A stretch of 64,000 bases of DNA from Acanthaster planci (GCF_001949145.1 NW_019091583.1:327465-391464); one strand, 5' to 3'; positions 14,701 through 25,920 are shown, counted from the first letter of the stretch. Notes: generated by a model not told the origin, from the letters alone. Program-made: numbers and translations.

Positions 14701-17700
14701 CTATTTCATCACAGGGAGTTATTGTGAACCCTCGTAAAATACGCTTTTGTACAAAACACAAATCCTTGTAAACAACCTGGCTATTTAGTCCCAAAATAAC
14801 TCCATAAAGAAGCACTAATTAAGGGCAATGACTGCACATACAGATTTAGGGCACACAGCATAATGGAAGTAACTGTGCAAGCATTAAATCTGATGTTGTC
14901 ATGAGATCATACCAAGCACCAACAATAAATTGTATTTCAATTCAAATCTCCTTGCTGTTAATTTGCTTACGTTGTATGTGTATGTGGACCCCTGAAAATT
15001 TTGAAATATATCGCTGCTATAGCAGGTTTCTGCCAAGGGTTGCCAAAAAAACCCACCTTCTTTGTGAAACAGCTTTGAGAAAAATGCAATGACCCTTTCC
15101 TACGGACAAGATTTCCCCTCACAAATGAATACGTGATGTTGGGCACACGTACTGCTGTCTATTTGCTGGCTGTCCAATTTTTTATATGGTCCCTATGATG
15201 ATAGGCACAGTATCTCCTGTGCCCATCTGCCCACACAGCCATGATCATACGCGTACGGCAAGTGGGATGTCAGGAAAAATACCTTCATGAAGTGGTTAAA
15301 AAGATTTAAAGGAAATTGAATCAACGGTTTTGCAGAATGGATCGAAGTCCGCTGAAAAGAATCCACCTGAGGCTGGTAGAAGCTGACACCACCATCAGGA
15401 CTCAAAGTAACGCAAGCCAGGTAGACAAATGCTGTCTAGCAAAAATCGCTCCGGGGCTACCCAGTTCTGCTTGCTGTGAAAAATCCACTGAAAACAAATT
15501 TAGATCAACATACACGTTTGTGTATGGTGGTGTCAGTATCAAATACTGTAAGTGATGTGGTTTTTTTTCTGGCATGACATATGCATGTGTGATACAAGAG
15601 ATCACACGAAGAGAGACCGATGGGCCGCATAAATAGTAAGTGCTGCATAGCACAGAGCTCATGGTGGAGTAACAAACGAGTGTATCCTTTTTTTTTTCTT
15701 TTTTCAAATTGTTCATTACTTTTTCTAACCTACACAGCTGCACAGCTGTATGGTTGTCACACTCAGTCACTGAATTAATGTGGTGTTTTATGTAGAGTTT
15801 AATAGCGGTGGTCCTGGTAAACTGTGAAAAAGTATTTGTGTTGAACAGCTGAGAGAAAATATACATGTATATAGGGGCTCGTAAAAATATAAGAATATGC
15901 ATGTAGGCAAGTGAAATCTTAAGTTAAGATAACCCTACGTGTACATGTATATTGCAGCGGTGGTGGAACGATTTTCAAAGTGGGGGGGAGGCAGTTGTTA
16001 GACCATCAGGCATCAGCTATTAATAGGACGATGAATGCATCCCCATCCCATTATAGGCCCTGCAAAAAGGGGGGGCATACGTACGCCCCCAGTCGAAAAA
16101 GTGGGGGATCCAATGGCCCCCCAGGCCTCCCCCACCCCACATCTGCCACCAGTGCCTGTGGGCTACCCAGGGAAAAAGGTTAGTGCAAGTTACATGTAGG
16201 CCTCATCATCATGGGGTCAATATACATGCATGTAAGTACATGAATTGTAATACTGTTGTACTGCATGGCTTGTGCAGTCAAGAGTGAACCTTGTGTTGGG
16301 AATAAAAACCTGAACGTACATGTACGATTTCTTTTGCAAACCAATCAATTGACTAGATGGTGATGATTTTGGAATGTACTGCTCATGCCCGCGTAGCAGG
16401 TGTACGTGCTCCCGTCATGCCTTATTCATTATGTATTATGAGTAATGAGAGCTTTGCTGTTCAATGTGGCAGTGTGCGTGACAAAAGTAACCTGCTTTTG
16501 CTGGACGCCTACATATATAGTACATATGAGCCGAACGTGGGAGAAATTACATGGCTTAAGTGTAAGTCACAGGATTCTGGCTCAAAAATGATAAAACAGT
16601 AGCCAAAATTTTAGCTAAAGGTTGCAGTAACTTTGATTTTTAATTGGGTGCTATAAATACAACTCTCTTTATCACCAGCTACGTGTGATTTTTTTATCCA
16701 ATTAAAATGGATTTTCTCAATTAGTGCATTCTTTACGTTTTTAACCTCACTTGATGTGTTCGTGTTTTCAGCTGATTAACAACAAACGTTTTACTGTTCA
16801 ACAAATGTGTCAGAGTCTGCTTTGCAACAGCTTTGGGTGGACAAGCAAATTTTAAAAAAAAAGTAGGATTCTATTTTTCTAAAAAAGCATTTCTATTTTT
16901 TCCTGTATTGAGTCATTTATGACGCTTGTGAATAAGTATAATATGAAATTAAGAAAATATCAAAAGGTAGCATTTTTATTGAATTCTTCCATTTGCAGTT
17001 TAACAATATGATTGGTTTCTTAAATAAAATATTAGGTAAAGAAATTACAAATTTTGGCTTTCTTGCATTGTGTTGCTTCAAACGAGAAACCTATTTTATC
17101 CCTATTTTTTAAAAAGTCAAAGGAGAAACTTACTTTATCCCTACTTTTTGAAGAGTAATTTAAAAACTAGTTTCCCTATTTTTAAAACTAGTAGAGAATC
17201 CTCTTTTATCACTATTTTATCGCTATTTTCTAGAGTGGCGAAATCCAAACAAAAAGATATTTTAAAATATATATTTTACATAGGAAAATAATCTACATGT
17301 ACTTCTTTGCTATTTTTTTCCACTAGGGATGTGCCAAAGTCTGCTTTGCATAAGCTTTGGGTCGACAAGCAAGCGGTGTTATTCATGGTAATGCGTACAC
17401 ATGGGACACACATACATGTATGCTCAGAATTTCTAGGGTAAGCCTGCTGAATATGCCCAGACTATCAGTTCAGCATCTTGATAACTTCTTCTATATAAGC
17501 CATATGGATATACATGTATCTGATGTGCAGGAGTCTAGGGGATTTCATTCAAGTCCAGCCTGAGGCCAACTGTAAAAATCCGAAATCCTGCTTGGTGTAT
17601 AGGGTTCAAGACTTGTGATCAAGAGATCAGAGGTTGGAATCCAGCTGCAAGGCTGTTGTGTCCTTGAGCAAGGCATTTCACCAGCAAATTGCCTCTCTCT

Positions 17701-20213
17701 ATCCAGTAGTATAAATCGGTACCAGCAATCACTGGGTAAGCATCCTGCAAGTGCATGTATTCCATCAAGGGAGAACAGAAAGCTCTATTCCTTCTTCTAG
17801 ATGTCTAAAGTCCTTCATCTTTCTCCCAGCTCAAGCTCTTTTAGGGTTCAGCTTTTAGACCGTAAACATTCCTGTACTCGTTTCAAAACATAACCAAGAC
17901 ATCACACAGGTATCTTTAATTATCCAAATCTGCATTTCAGACTTAAACTCTTAATTAAAGAATAACTTATTAATAAAAGTTTTAAAACCCAGAGGTCTTT
18001 ATTTTTTTCTTACTGCATTATACACACTTTTGTGAAAAAATACACGCTTGAAGAAAATTGTTACCGTCATTCCAACACTCACCCAGGTGTTGATGTACAA
18101 CATCGTTCCCATGCATGTGTACACAGACTTGTACAGGATTGTGTATTATTGTCTCTATTTTTACCCTGCAAACGATGTGACTTTTTGTCACTTCGTGTAA
18201 ACAGAGAAACACAGAGGCTAAGTATTTTGTTAGTTGCTTGTTTACAGTTGAAAGGAAAATAAACAACATTTTACTCTGAAACTCCGCTAATTTGTTCTTT
18301 GGATCTGGAAAAACTCCAGATTAAAAAATCTTCGATTTTCTGGGGTTTCGTCAATTCCTGAAAACACCCACGATATGAGATATTGAATTTTAAAGGGTTC
18401 CATTCCTGTCTTCAGCGTTTAGATTGAAGGACGATAAAATGCAATCACCTGACATAATCACCTGACAGTTTGAGGGACCCCAAAAACAGTATAGGATCTT
18501 TGTGGTATATGTATTTCTGTTCAAAGGGCACCTCACTTCTTGTGTTCTACGGCAACTTCTATGCTTCACAAACGCCTTGATGATAATTCCAGGACTTTTC
18601 CCAGAGTTTAAAAGGGATTGTTCGGAACATCCTAAAATTGGGAAAATCCAGAGTAAAAATCATGAAATCAGGTAAAATCTTGACAAACCTCACCTGCATC
18701 CTTACACACATATAGGTCAAGCCCAAAGGCCCGGGTGTCGCAAGGTTGAAACACCCCCCCCCCACTGGCTTCTGAGTTCTACTCGTTGATGGGTTGGTTT
18801 TTTGTAATAAATATTTTTAATGTAATAATGTTCGTACCATTCTACATCGTGTTCCACAGCACATTATGAAAGGCCTTTATAAAAATATGTGTTCACACTG
18901 CCACTTTTGGGTTCGATGACCTCCCCATTTCTGGTCAAATGGGCCTGTAGGTCAAATTCAAATCAAAACAAAATCAAGTCACGAGCTGCAAGGATTCTGT
19001 GACTTGTCTAGTATGACTGCATATACATGTACTATTTCAAAACAAATTTTTTTTTTCTCACCGAAATACATTTTTAGAATGTACACGTATGAAAGGTCAT
19101 TAGCCTTGCCCTGTCATGCAAAGTCCAAGTAAAGCTGCTGCAGGTGATGAGCAGCTCTAGTGTGCACATTAACACTACAATTATAAAGGACCCATCTACC
19201 AATCCAAATGAATCCATGGATCATTCCTGATCTATTTCTAGTTTTTTAAAAGCTGCCTAGGCTGGGTGCAAACCTGAAATGTAATCTCATCAGTCGCAGC
19301 TCCACAAATGAGTCGACTGACAGGGGATCAGCTGATGATGAGATCAGAAGTGCAAAAGACTGAATAAATCATGAGGAAGCGCCTGTGTCCCTTGTTCGAA
19401 TTCATTTGGGATGGCCGACGTGTAGTTACCACATATATCTTTCCTGTCACTGTATAACTGTGGCCGGGGTTTTGCGTATTTGATCTAGCTGGGATACATA
19501 CTGTCTCACAGTCTTATAAATTTTCATGCAATTTAATGCAACGCAGCGCAAACCATCAGTCCTGCATAATTGACTGACCACCTAATGCAATCGTAAAATC
19601 TTACTGATTCAGACTTTGCTTTTTTAAAGCAATTCTCTGCAACTGTAAATTATAAATGGAAACAATGAGCTTGTACAAGTAGCTGACGGTAGAATTACAT
19701 GTATCAACGGAAAATGTCACAAAATGCAAAATTGAATGACTGCACGGCTATCAATCAATCATGCAGATCAACCAACCAAGCACAACATTATGATTCTATT
19801 TTGTACTTACCAACTTGGGATGCCTGGCTCAATTGCAAAACCACAGGCTTGTTAACCCTATGATGGAAGTCACAAGCACAGTCTTCCCCGCTGCCATTCA
19901 GCTTGCACACCAACGACCTCGCCTGACCCTGCACACAGCAGTGCCCGGCCTGGTTCGGCGAGGGCGTGCACGCTCCCGCATTGGTCAGATTCTGGGCACC
20001 GTGGTGGTCCGCCGCCACCTGCGAGGCCACCCGCTCTAGCTCCCCGCGCAGAGTCAGGCCCTCGCGGGCCAGCGACCGCGTTTCATCCGACAGCAGCTGC
20101 ATGTGCTCTGTGAGGGCCTGGACGGACTGCAGGATCGCAGCATCCGATTCCCAGCCGGGGGCTGCCACATCGTCTCCGGTCTCCATCTCCACATTTGTAT
20201 CCGCCATCGACAT
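2571..20213 (-). CDS. ABCG1/ABCG4-type ABC half-transporter, N-terminal part (4 exons, runs off left edge)
   Basis: Coding exons on the minus strand are 20213-19811, 4948-4772, 3562-3445 and 2760-2571. Phases fit at each junction (1, 1, 2) and give about 296 codons. Residues 1-134 are a divergent N-terminus. Residues about 145-193 contain [20 protein letters not shown] and TYTVREG, the linker that precedes the nucleotide-binding domain in ABCG1 and ABCG4. Walker [10 protein letters not shown] is at about 216-224 and the Q-loop [14 protein letters not shown] at about 259-272. ABCG1/4 proteins are half-transporters with the ATPase domain first and six membrane helices after it; they dimerise and export sterols or phospholipids in animals. 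The signature motif, Walker B and membrane part are not in the window. ABCG1 versus ABCG4 cannot be decided, and many invertebrates have a single co-orthologue. Family assignment is firm; use of the first exon is less certain. Confidence 0.88.
2761..3444 (-). other. ABCG intron 3
   Basis: The intron runs from the GTACGT donor to the TTCGGCCAG acceptor in minus sense. It holds no recognised element. Confidence 0.85.
3445..3562 (-). CDS. ABCG exon 3 (Walker A)
   Basis: The 118 nt exon encodes [20 protein letters not shown] followed by [20 protein letters not shown]. The P-loop ends in KSS, within the G-x-x-G-x-G-K-[ST] rule. The acceptor is a CAGCAG tandem (NAGNAG): use of the upstream AG would start the exon at 3565 and add one alanine. 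The donor is ACAA|GTACGT. Confidence 0.93.
3563..4771 (-). other. ABCG intron 2
   Basis: The intron begins with a GTGAGA donor (minus sense) and ends at CATCCAGCAG. It contains the MITE at 4256-4516 and otherwise nothing recognised. Confidence 0.85.
4256..4516. mobile_element. MITE with CACTGTAAAA termini
   Basis: Left arm CACTGTAAAAATGCTGGGCA and right arm, reverse complement, CACTGTAAAACATGCTGGGC. The arms continue through AACATTGGGTACC / AACGTTGGGTACC for about 44 bp. Total length is 261 bp. There is no open frame of note. The repeated GCTGGG and TTGGGTA blocks inside suggest a structure of nested repeats. Confidence 0.8.
4772..4948 (-). CDS. ABCG exon 2 (linker before the ABC domain)
   Basis: The acceptor is strong (TTCTACTTCCCATTTTCCATCGCAG) and the donor is AAAG|GTGAGA. 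The 177 nt encode [20 protein letters not shown], then [20 protein letters not shown] and [10 protein letters not shown]. The block GHLKKV..N.T.AQ..S.LP.R.AV.IEF is shared with vertebrate ABCG1. Confidence 0.92.
6708..7187 (+). repeat. Direct tandem duplication, period 257 bp, two copies
   Basis: Copy 1 starts GTTAAATACATGAACACTTA at 6708 and copy 2 starts GTTAAATACATGTGAACTTA at 6965. Both continue through AGCAACATC, a CTTTATTTCACACTCC block and GTTCCAGAACT. The similarity by eye is high with small indels. It is not coding. Confidence 0.88.
7987..8139. mobile_element. Possible short inverted-repeat element
   Basis: AAGGGAATAAATATATAC at the left is matched by AAGGGAATAAATACATGTAC (reverse complement) at the right, bounding about 153 bp. 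The right arm has a TACATG-type expansion that the left lacks. A loosely similar TTATTCCCTTATT occurs near 5440. Confidence 0.45.
8440..8690 (+). repeat. Interspersed GGAGGATTTTGGAGGATTGAGGAT repeats
   Basis: The motif TTGGAGGATTTTGGA, with variants TTGGAGGATTGAGGATGA, recurs about five times at irregular spacing of roughly 50-70 bp. The strand is purine-rich. No coding role is visible. Confidence 0.75.
9220..9310 (+). mobile_element. Degraded tRNA-derived SINE fragment
   Basis: The block GTGTGTCCTTGGGCAAGACA resembles the 'GTGTCCTTGRGCAAGGCA' body found in the better element at 17600. Pol III boxes are not clear here. Confidence 0.35.
9431..9712. mobile_element. Possible degenerate poly-G terminal-repeat element
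   Basis: AGCTGATCTGGGGTGGGTCC at the left and GCATCAGCGGGGATGGATCC (right, reverse complement) form a poor inverted repeat. A run of G (GGGGGGTGAAAAAATGGGGG) lies near the right end. It is similar in style to the elements at 13660 and 15957. Confidence 0.35.
12920..13042 (+). mobile_element. MITE half, GGCACAATTTGTG family
   Basis: From CAGAGGTGTG to GGAATGACCC this matches 28479-28602 with few changes, including ACAGAGTAAATGAC, CTACTCTACAGGTCATGACA and CACAAATTGTGCC. The left terminus present in the 28 kb copy is not found here, so this copy looks 5'-truncated. Confidence 0.8.
13660..13850 (+). mobile_element. Dispersed repeat with GC-rich ends, copy 1
   Basis: The block GTTGTGAGACAACCAGGCAC, then CAGCCATTTATAGGACTAGA, matches GTTGTTAGACCATCAGGCAT and CAGCTATTAATAGGACGATG at 15990. 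It ends in AGTCCACCGCCACTG, the complement of a CAGTGGCGG terminus. Tracts of C and G flank the core. Confidence 0.6.
15957..16158 (+). mobile_element. Dispersed repeat with GC-rich ends, copy 2
   Basis: Left end AGCGGTGGTGGAACGATTTT and right end, reverse complement, GGCACTGGTGGCAGATGTGG form a rough terminal inverted repeat. The core matches the copy at 13660, as described there. A GGGGGGGCATACGTACGCCCCC palindrome sits in the middle. Confidence 0.6.
16815..17372 (+). repeat. Direct repeat pair flanking a 39 bp tandem repeat
   Basis: GTCTGCTTTGCAACAGCTTT at 16815 and GTCTGCTTTGCATAAGCTTT at 17339 both continue to GGGT-GACAAGCAA. Between them, 17084-17240 holds three to four copies of a 39 bp unit, GAGAAACCTATTTTATCCCT then ATTTTTTAAAAAG. 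The direct repeats could be ends of one inserted block. Confidence 0.6.
17600..17790 (+). mobile_element. tRNA-derived SINE-like element
   Basis: A B-box-like GGTTGGAATCC at 17632-17642 follows a TAGGGTTCAAGAC segment in the A-box position. Downstream comes GTGTCCTTGAGCAAGGCATT and TTGCCTCTCTCTATCCAGTA. These are typical of tRNA-derived SINEs of invertebrates. No clear tail is visible. Confidence 0.6.
19811..20213 (-). CDS. ABCG exon 1 (N-terminus, predicted)
   Basis: From the ATG at 20213 (a second ATG at 20207 has G at +4) 403 nt run to a TTG|GTAAGT donor at 19810. Sequence begins [16 protein letters not shown] helical, heptad-like stretch spans about residues 25-66 ([20 protein letters not shown]). 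Six cysteines follow between about 82 and 114. The exon leaves in phase 1 and exon 2 enters with AC, giving an aspartate at the join. A TGA stop sits in frame about 20 nt upstream of the ATG. The GC-rich third positions support real coding. ABCG1 N-termini vary, so homology does not confirm it, and it could belong to an isoform or another gene. Confidence 0.6.
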
Positions 20214-20661
20214 GTCTGCACTGTCAATTCACACCAGGTACTTAACCATTACAACACTTGTGACAATGTATCACCTTGTATTTATGCACACGTCCAGATG
20301 TTTCAAAAGGGGCAGTTTACGGCTCAGTAATTTGGGGTGATAAAGTGACTAACTGGTTAAGGGTTAATTCTGTATGGGTGAGTTTGCAAAAATCACCTTC
20401 CACATGCAGATTGGGTATCTGACATAGGTCTAGTCACTGTCGTATACTGCCATATATGGATCCTCTCAAAATAAACAAACTGCATGGTTTCAAAGCTTAA
20501 ATTCATCAAAGGTTCCTGTTGAGTAAACTTATGATTTTACCACGGAGAGTGCTGTACTTCTGTTGGCTATCTGTAATTCAGACATGGACTACAGATTGCA
20601 TCACATATGCTGGGAGTGAAGTCAGTACCGTGAATTTGCATTGTGCCTGGTTCCGCTGTTC

Positions 20662-20951
20662 ATTGGTCCAAACAAGTTGAAGCCCATAGTGCTGGTTGGT
20701 GGGATGTACATCTGGCTAATGGATAATCCATGAGCTGACTTGGTTTGCAGTTTCTGATTGGCCAGAGAATCACTTTGCATGCAAATCCTTCCCTTGTGGG
20801 GGTTGATGCTGACAGAAGTCTCCCCGGGTTTTATTATTCATGAGGGTCCCTCTGCTGCTTCTCATTGGTCGGTAGCTTCATGCTAGGCATCAGTGATAGG
20901 TTGGAGAAAGCAGAGCAGGGTCAGCATAAATCAACGCCGACTGCAGATTGG
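20662..20951 (-). promoter_or_regulatory. CCAAT-box cluster, probable ABCG promoter
   Basis: In the sense of the ABCG gene there are four CCAAT boxes: CCAATCTG (complement of 20947-20951), CCAATGAG (20864-20868), CCAATCAG (20757-20761) and CCAATGAA (20662-20666). Spacings are 83, 107 and 95 bp. All four fit the NF-Y consensus CCAAT[CG][AGT], although the first has T at the last position. The start codon is about 450 bp further on. No clear TATA box is seen. Confidence 0.5.
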
Positions 20952-22749
20952 CCAATTGAACCTCATCTGCCCTTGACTGGCAGGCCGAATTGGTGTTACC
21001 TTGATCCCCTGCATGGCAGTGAAAAAAAAATCATTTAATCAGTAAACAAAGAAACCAATATGGCTGGACCGCAGACCCCCTAGTGACTGCAAATTAAAGC
21101 CCCTGACAACAATAGATTCAGACAGTCTGCACACCCTACACAAAGAAACATGAGGTCCAAGTTTTGACACTGTTCACTCAGGGAACAATAGTCTAAGTCA
21201 ACACGTGGTGTATCTCCTGATTTTGGACCATTCACACCAAGTACAATCATCTACAGCGAGCAAACAGAGCCATAAAAAGGCCTGATAATGGTATTATCTC
21301 TCCACTTCGATATTTTGGTACTAGAAGAGCACAATACATGCATTTTAATTGGCTGCACACGAAACTGTTGCCACAAAGCTAAAGCGTGTTGCTGCATAGG
21401 CAGACCACCTGACAGTTGACAGAGATGCAAATGCTCGTGCCACGTTTACACAGCCAAATAATAGGCCCATCATGCATTCTACATCCTGGGGAATCCTAGT
21501 GGGAAGGTTTGCAGGATTCTGTAGGATTGAAAAGGCATACATGTAGCTGGCAGAGTCACCAGGTACCTGATGCCTATAACAAGGTGGTGCCATCACAAGG
21601 AAGTCTTGATGTCACCAATAATTTAGAATTTCGGATATTTTGCTATCTTACTTTTAGCTGTTCATTTGAAATACATGGCAAAACAATTTCATAAGTGTGA
21701 ATCCGTACAGATTACAACTTGTGACACTCCAAATTTTTTAATTGCAAACAGACACCAATTGCTGGATTGAAGGTGTGCACCCTTTTAAACACACATCTTT
21801 GCAAAAGATTTAAATCAAGGAAATTCACATCTTGTCAAACAAAATACAGTGAAATACTGTTAGAACTTGGGACTTCAGAAATTACCTTCTTGGAATAATT
21901 ACCTTGTATTATTAGTAAATATGGAAAACAAAAAGAAACAAAAACTTGGAGCCAGAAATTGTCCCTTGTTATAAACATGACCTTGTATTAATGGTGCTCT
22001 TCTTATCTGTTTTCAACTGAACCTGCATGTTCACAATTTGAAATGGGACAGGGTGGGCTGGAGACTGCTTGAGGGAAATACATGCATGTAACAAGCACAT
22101 AAATTAAGGGAATATTGTTAAGGTCATACCTGGGTGTATTATTGCGTCAGAGTGTATCAAGGCCTATTTTCATGACCCTTCACCCAACTCAAACAATGTG
22201 CTTTCAGGGGCCCACTCTCAAGCACCAAAGGGTGCCCTTGCATGGTTCGGCGCATTTTGCAGAACTTTGCGCTCTCTCGAAGATTCAAGTGACATAAACT
22301 CATTCGTATAGAGCCATTGTCAGGAATTAACATACAATGACCAGATTGTTTGGTAATAAACTTCACCTTTCGCGGCCTTGCCCAAGGCTATATTGTTTAA
22401 AGGTGCTTTGTGGCAGAAAGGTAGCGAAGGAGTATGATATGTACTTATATTTTTCTTTTCCGTGGGGGATACACTTTGGTTAAAGGGGAAAAAAATCCAG
22501 GGGGGGTTGGGCCGGCATAGTACTCTTCCCTCATGAACTGATAATCCATTGAAAATAGAAGGGGTCAATTTTAGGATTTTTCGAGGAAAATCGTGTTTTT
22601 CATCCCCTTTCATTTTTTGGGAGGCATTTCTGTCATTTGTTTGTTCTATTTTGCTTCTTTTTCATTTCGATTTTTTTTTCAAGGAGTCAGGTACCCCCCA
22701 AACACTTCGCAATGCCTGTGATTACTAAGCCCAAGGATGCACTGATGAG

Positions 22750-23165
22750 ACATTTCTTTTTGTTAGGAGAATCTGGGATGAATTATGGTGTGTCCAACAC
22801 AGTGTGTTGCTTTCTCTTGCCAGGTTGCTCTGGGATGCGTTGAAGAAACTACCTGTACTCGTACATTAGACAAATCTGGGACAGATTGTGGAAGGGTGGA
22901 CTTCCCAAAGTAATTTGTTTTCACGTCCAAAGATGCTCGGGGAACATACTAATGAAGAGGAAATTTTGTACACAAATCTAGTTTGGAATGTGGAAGGGAG
23001 GACTTTGGCGAGTCCCATGATGCTTTGTTTTTGAATTGTAAAATACTGTACATCTACAAGTACCTCGGAGATGTAATTAAAAGAAAATTCCTTTGTTACA
23101 TTAGAAAAACCTGGGAAGAGACTGCGGAAAGGACTCCTCTGGCGAGTCCCAATGATATTTTGCTC
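22750..23165 (+). repeat. Degenerate tandem repeat, unit about 120 bp
   Basis: Related blocks recur: TTAGACAAATCTGGGACAGA (22868), TTAGAAAAACCTGGGAAGAG (23101) and TTAGGAGAATCTGGGATGAA (22764). Paired with these are TGGCGAGTCCCATGATGCTTTG (23008) and TGGCGAGTCCCAATGATATTTTG (23140), and a GTGGAAGGG-GGACTT block twice. No continuous coding frame runs through all units. Confidence 0.5.
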
Positions 23166-23904
23166 CTTGAATAATTAACTTACCCCCAGGGTGTATGTAA
23201 ACTCATATTGAAATTGGAGGATTTGGGACTGTTAGGGCTATTAATCATAATAGCATGAATATTTTGACTCTACTTACTAGTAGGATAGCTAATAAAAAGC
23301 TAACAGTCTTTTTGAACTGAAATGTTGGTGGCCACTATAGCATGTCGTGGCCATCTTAGGAAATTTAAAGAAGAGTCTTCATCTTCCTTAGTTTGGAAAA
23401 ACCCAAGATCAACACCAAATTTCTTTACTAGCCTTATACACATACTTTGACGTTTTGTTTATAAGCAATATTTGGAAAGAGTTCCATATACGGATGCCAC
23501 TTAATTGACACGTACCCTGTGCATATACACCATGAGACTGGTCTGAAAAATTCTAAGTGTTTTCTAAGTAAATGACTTAGTTTTTTACCTCCTAACTTGA
23601 ACGTTTCTGGGAATGTTTTTGCTTTTTGACAGCTAATAGGTCACTGTAGGGAATGATTACTGGTGTCCGTATAGGGTACTCTTCCCCAACATATGTGTTC
23701 AGCTGTATACTGAAGTTCTTCGCATATTAGACATGGCAATGGATCTTTCAGACAGGAAAGCGTTACCAAACTATTTCAGACAAAACTGTTTGTTTCAAAA
23801 CTTAATGGTGGCCTAGACGTATTATTCAACATTTTCCAGCCAAATTCAAACCTTTCATAATTATTTATGGAATGCACTAGTCTAACAACGGGTTTCAAAC
23901 TGAG

Positions 23905-24022
23905 GCTGCATCTGAATCTCTTGTCTAGAGCTAGGTCTAGGTCTTTGCTCCATTTGAAATGCGTGGAGACGTGCAGACAATAGACCTCAGCCGTAGCTCT
24001 GGAAACCCGTTTCGGACACAGC
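23905..24022 (-). repeat. Dispersed repeat, copy 1 (inverted relative to 47 kb)
   Basis: On the minus strand it reads GTGTCCGAAACGGGTTTCCA, then GAGCTACGGCTGAGGTCTAT and GACCTAGACCTAGCTCTAGA. It matches 47169-47291 on the plus strand at most positions. No coding domain is recognised. Confidence 0.75.
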
Positions 24023-25920
24023 CTGAAATCACATAGCTCTATTCTCAAAGACAAAATGAAGTGAAAAGAAGTCACCTGTTGTAATTAAAGTGAGACTTCA
24101 AATTAATTGGCACTCTGTTCAGGGCCATACGAGCATAACCAGAGTTTAAATCGGTTCACTCATAACACTCATAAATTTTGATTCAGGTCCAAATTATTTT
24201 ACAATCCCTTTACCATTTCCTGATTTGTCTTGCTATAGCCATATATAGTGAACAAGTGAGAGGATTGCTATGTTCCTTCCTCCATGATGTGATCATGGCA
24301 ATCATGGTAATTATCTTTCTATGTGAGATACCGAAAGTAATCAGAACTACATGTATGTTGCCCCTGCTAATGTAAAGGCCTAATTTCATGATTACACCAA
24401 GGAGCAAGGAATTGTACCTGGAGGCAGAAATTGCTTCGATCGGCCAAACCACTCAGTGGCGCAGTGGTCCTTCAGCAAACATACGAGAGACATGGAGGAA
24501 CAAGGCAGAATTCCGAAGAAATGCAGCTTTTTTGGAAGATCGAGAAAATCTGACATCCACCTGTCACGCGCGGCTACACGTACAAGATGTAGCACCCGAG
24601 GAATTATCATGCAGGTCGACAAAATGCAAATATACAACGTGCACATTATCATCAGTCGCGCCGGCGCGCCTTGTCTGGTAAAAAGAGACACGTCCATTGT
24701 ATTACAGGGGTGGATCAGTAGCAAAACGTAAGAGCTGGGGGATATCGCAATGAGGACAACATTTTAAAAACCAATTGTACACTTATTATTCATGTTGGCT
24801 AAAAGCATACTGCTTTCGTACGAAGATATGGTGAATAAGATTGTGATTTATGAATTGCGGAGTTTAGTTTTTGCAGTTATACCCTCAAACGGTGGGTGAA
24901 TGTACTATAATGCTGGACGAAGCCGCAACCTATAATGACTTGACTCTGCATTTCTCTTTACATTTGTATGTGACCTCCAGTCGTAGACAAGCTATTCGGA
25001 CTCGATCTAGGCTTCAAAGTTCTATAGCAGTTTTTTTTTCGATACAAGGAAGTAAAGGGCGTAGATAATTTTGTTGACAATCACAACTGCGCTTTTGAAA
25101 ACTAAAAAGGCGAAACAATAATGCACAATACAAAGTATGGATTCATTTTCACAGGGCTACTGGCTTCCTGTGTGGGAATTTTCGAAATAGCAGGCTAAAA
25201 CGATAAAATTGATAACTTCATTGTCTTCGTTTTTCTCGAACAGTGCTTGAGGTGGAACTGGCCACCGGCTGTAGCCCTACTGTGAAGCAATCAAGCAAAT
25301 TTTACAAGGTTTCTTTAAGTCATGGACAAAACTATTTAGCCATCTGAATGAGCATTTTCAAGGGGAACCGGTATAAAGTTATTATAATTATTCATTTTTC
25401 TGAATACACATATACGATGGGGGGTCGTAAAATGTTCCATGATTTAATATCACTATCAAGCTTCCGTTTGAGGAGCGGTGTAAAGTATATACCTTGCTTA
25501 AGGCCGGGGCCCGGGATCATGAATTTTGAGGTAGGCTGTAGCGCCGGCCTGCATGGGCTAGAACAGGACGTTTCCTTGTGAAAAAAAAGCCGACTTAATG
25601 GCGGAATGCTTTGCAGCACGTTTCTTTTTACCATTCTACCTCCATGTTTTTACTAAGCATCGACCCTGTCCGGCCCTGGACGGCGCGCAGGCCCTCGTTC
25701 AATAGAACTAACAGCGAAGCCACCGTGACTGCCTTTTCACTTCCAGTTTGCTTCTTGAAGCCTATGTTTCGGGGGGGGGGGTTCCTCGAAAAATGAGGGC
25801 AAAGTGTCTGTATTACTGTCCGTAGACATCTCTGACATCGCAAGTGCTCGTGTATAAAAAGATACACTCCGTCTTTATTATGAAAGATTTTGTTGCTATA
25901 CTATAAACGCCAAATAAAAT

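Larger units (their letters stand above)
4949..19810 (-). other. ABCG intron 1, 14.9 kb
   Basis: This is a long intron filled with repeats and no supported exon. Contents include a tandem duplication (6708-7187), an inverted-repeat element (7987-8139), a GGAGGATTTT repeat (8440-8690), poor copies of a poly-G-bearing element (9431-9712, 13660-13850, 15957-16158), half of a MITE (12920-13042), a 39 bp tandem repeat (17084-17240) and a SINE-like tRNA-derived stretch (17600-17790). Remaining segments are AT-rich single-copy-looking DNA with TACATGTA motifs. The open frame at 15402-15902 (166 codons, minus) has no recognisable domain. I infer it is chance. Confidence 0.7.

Noticed and set aside
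15402-15902. 166-codon open frame on the minus strand
   Set aside because: No recognisable domain, AT-driven composition, no splice context linking it to ABCG.
24460-24520. CAGTGGCGCAGTGGTCC, resembling a tRNA-derived A box
   Set aside because: No B box at the expected distance and no SINE body follow.
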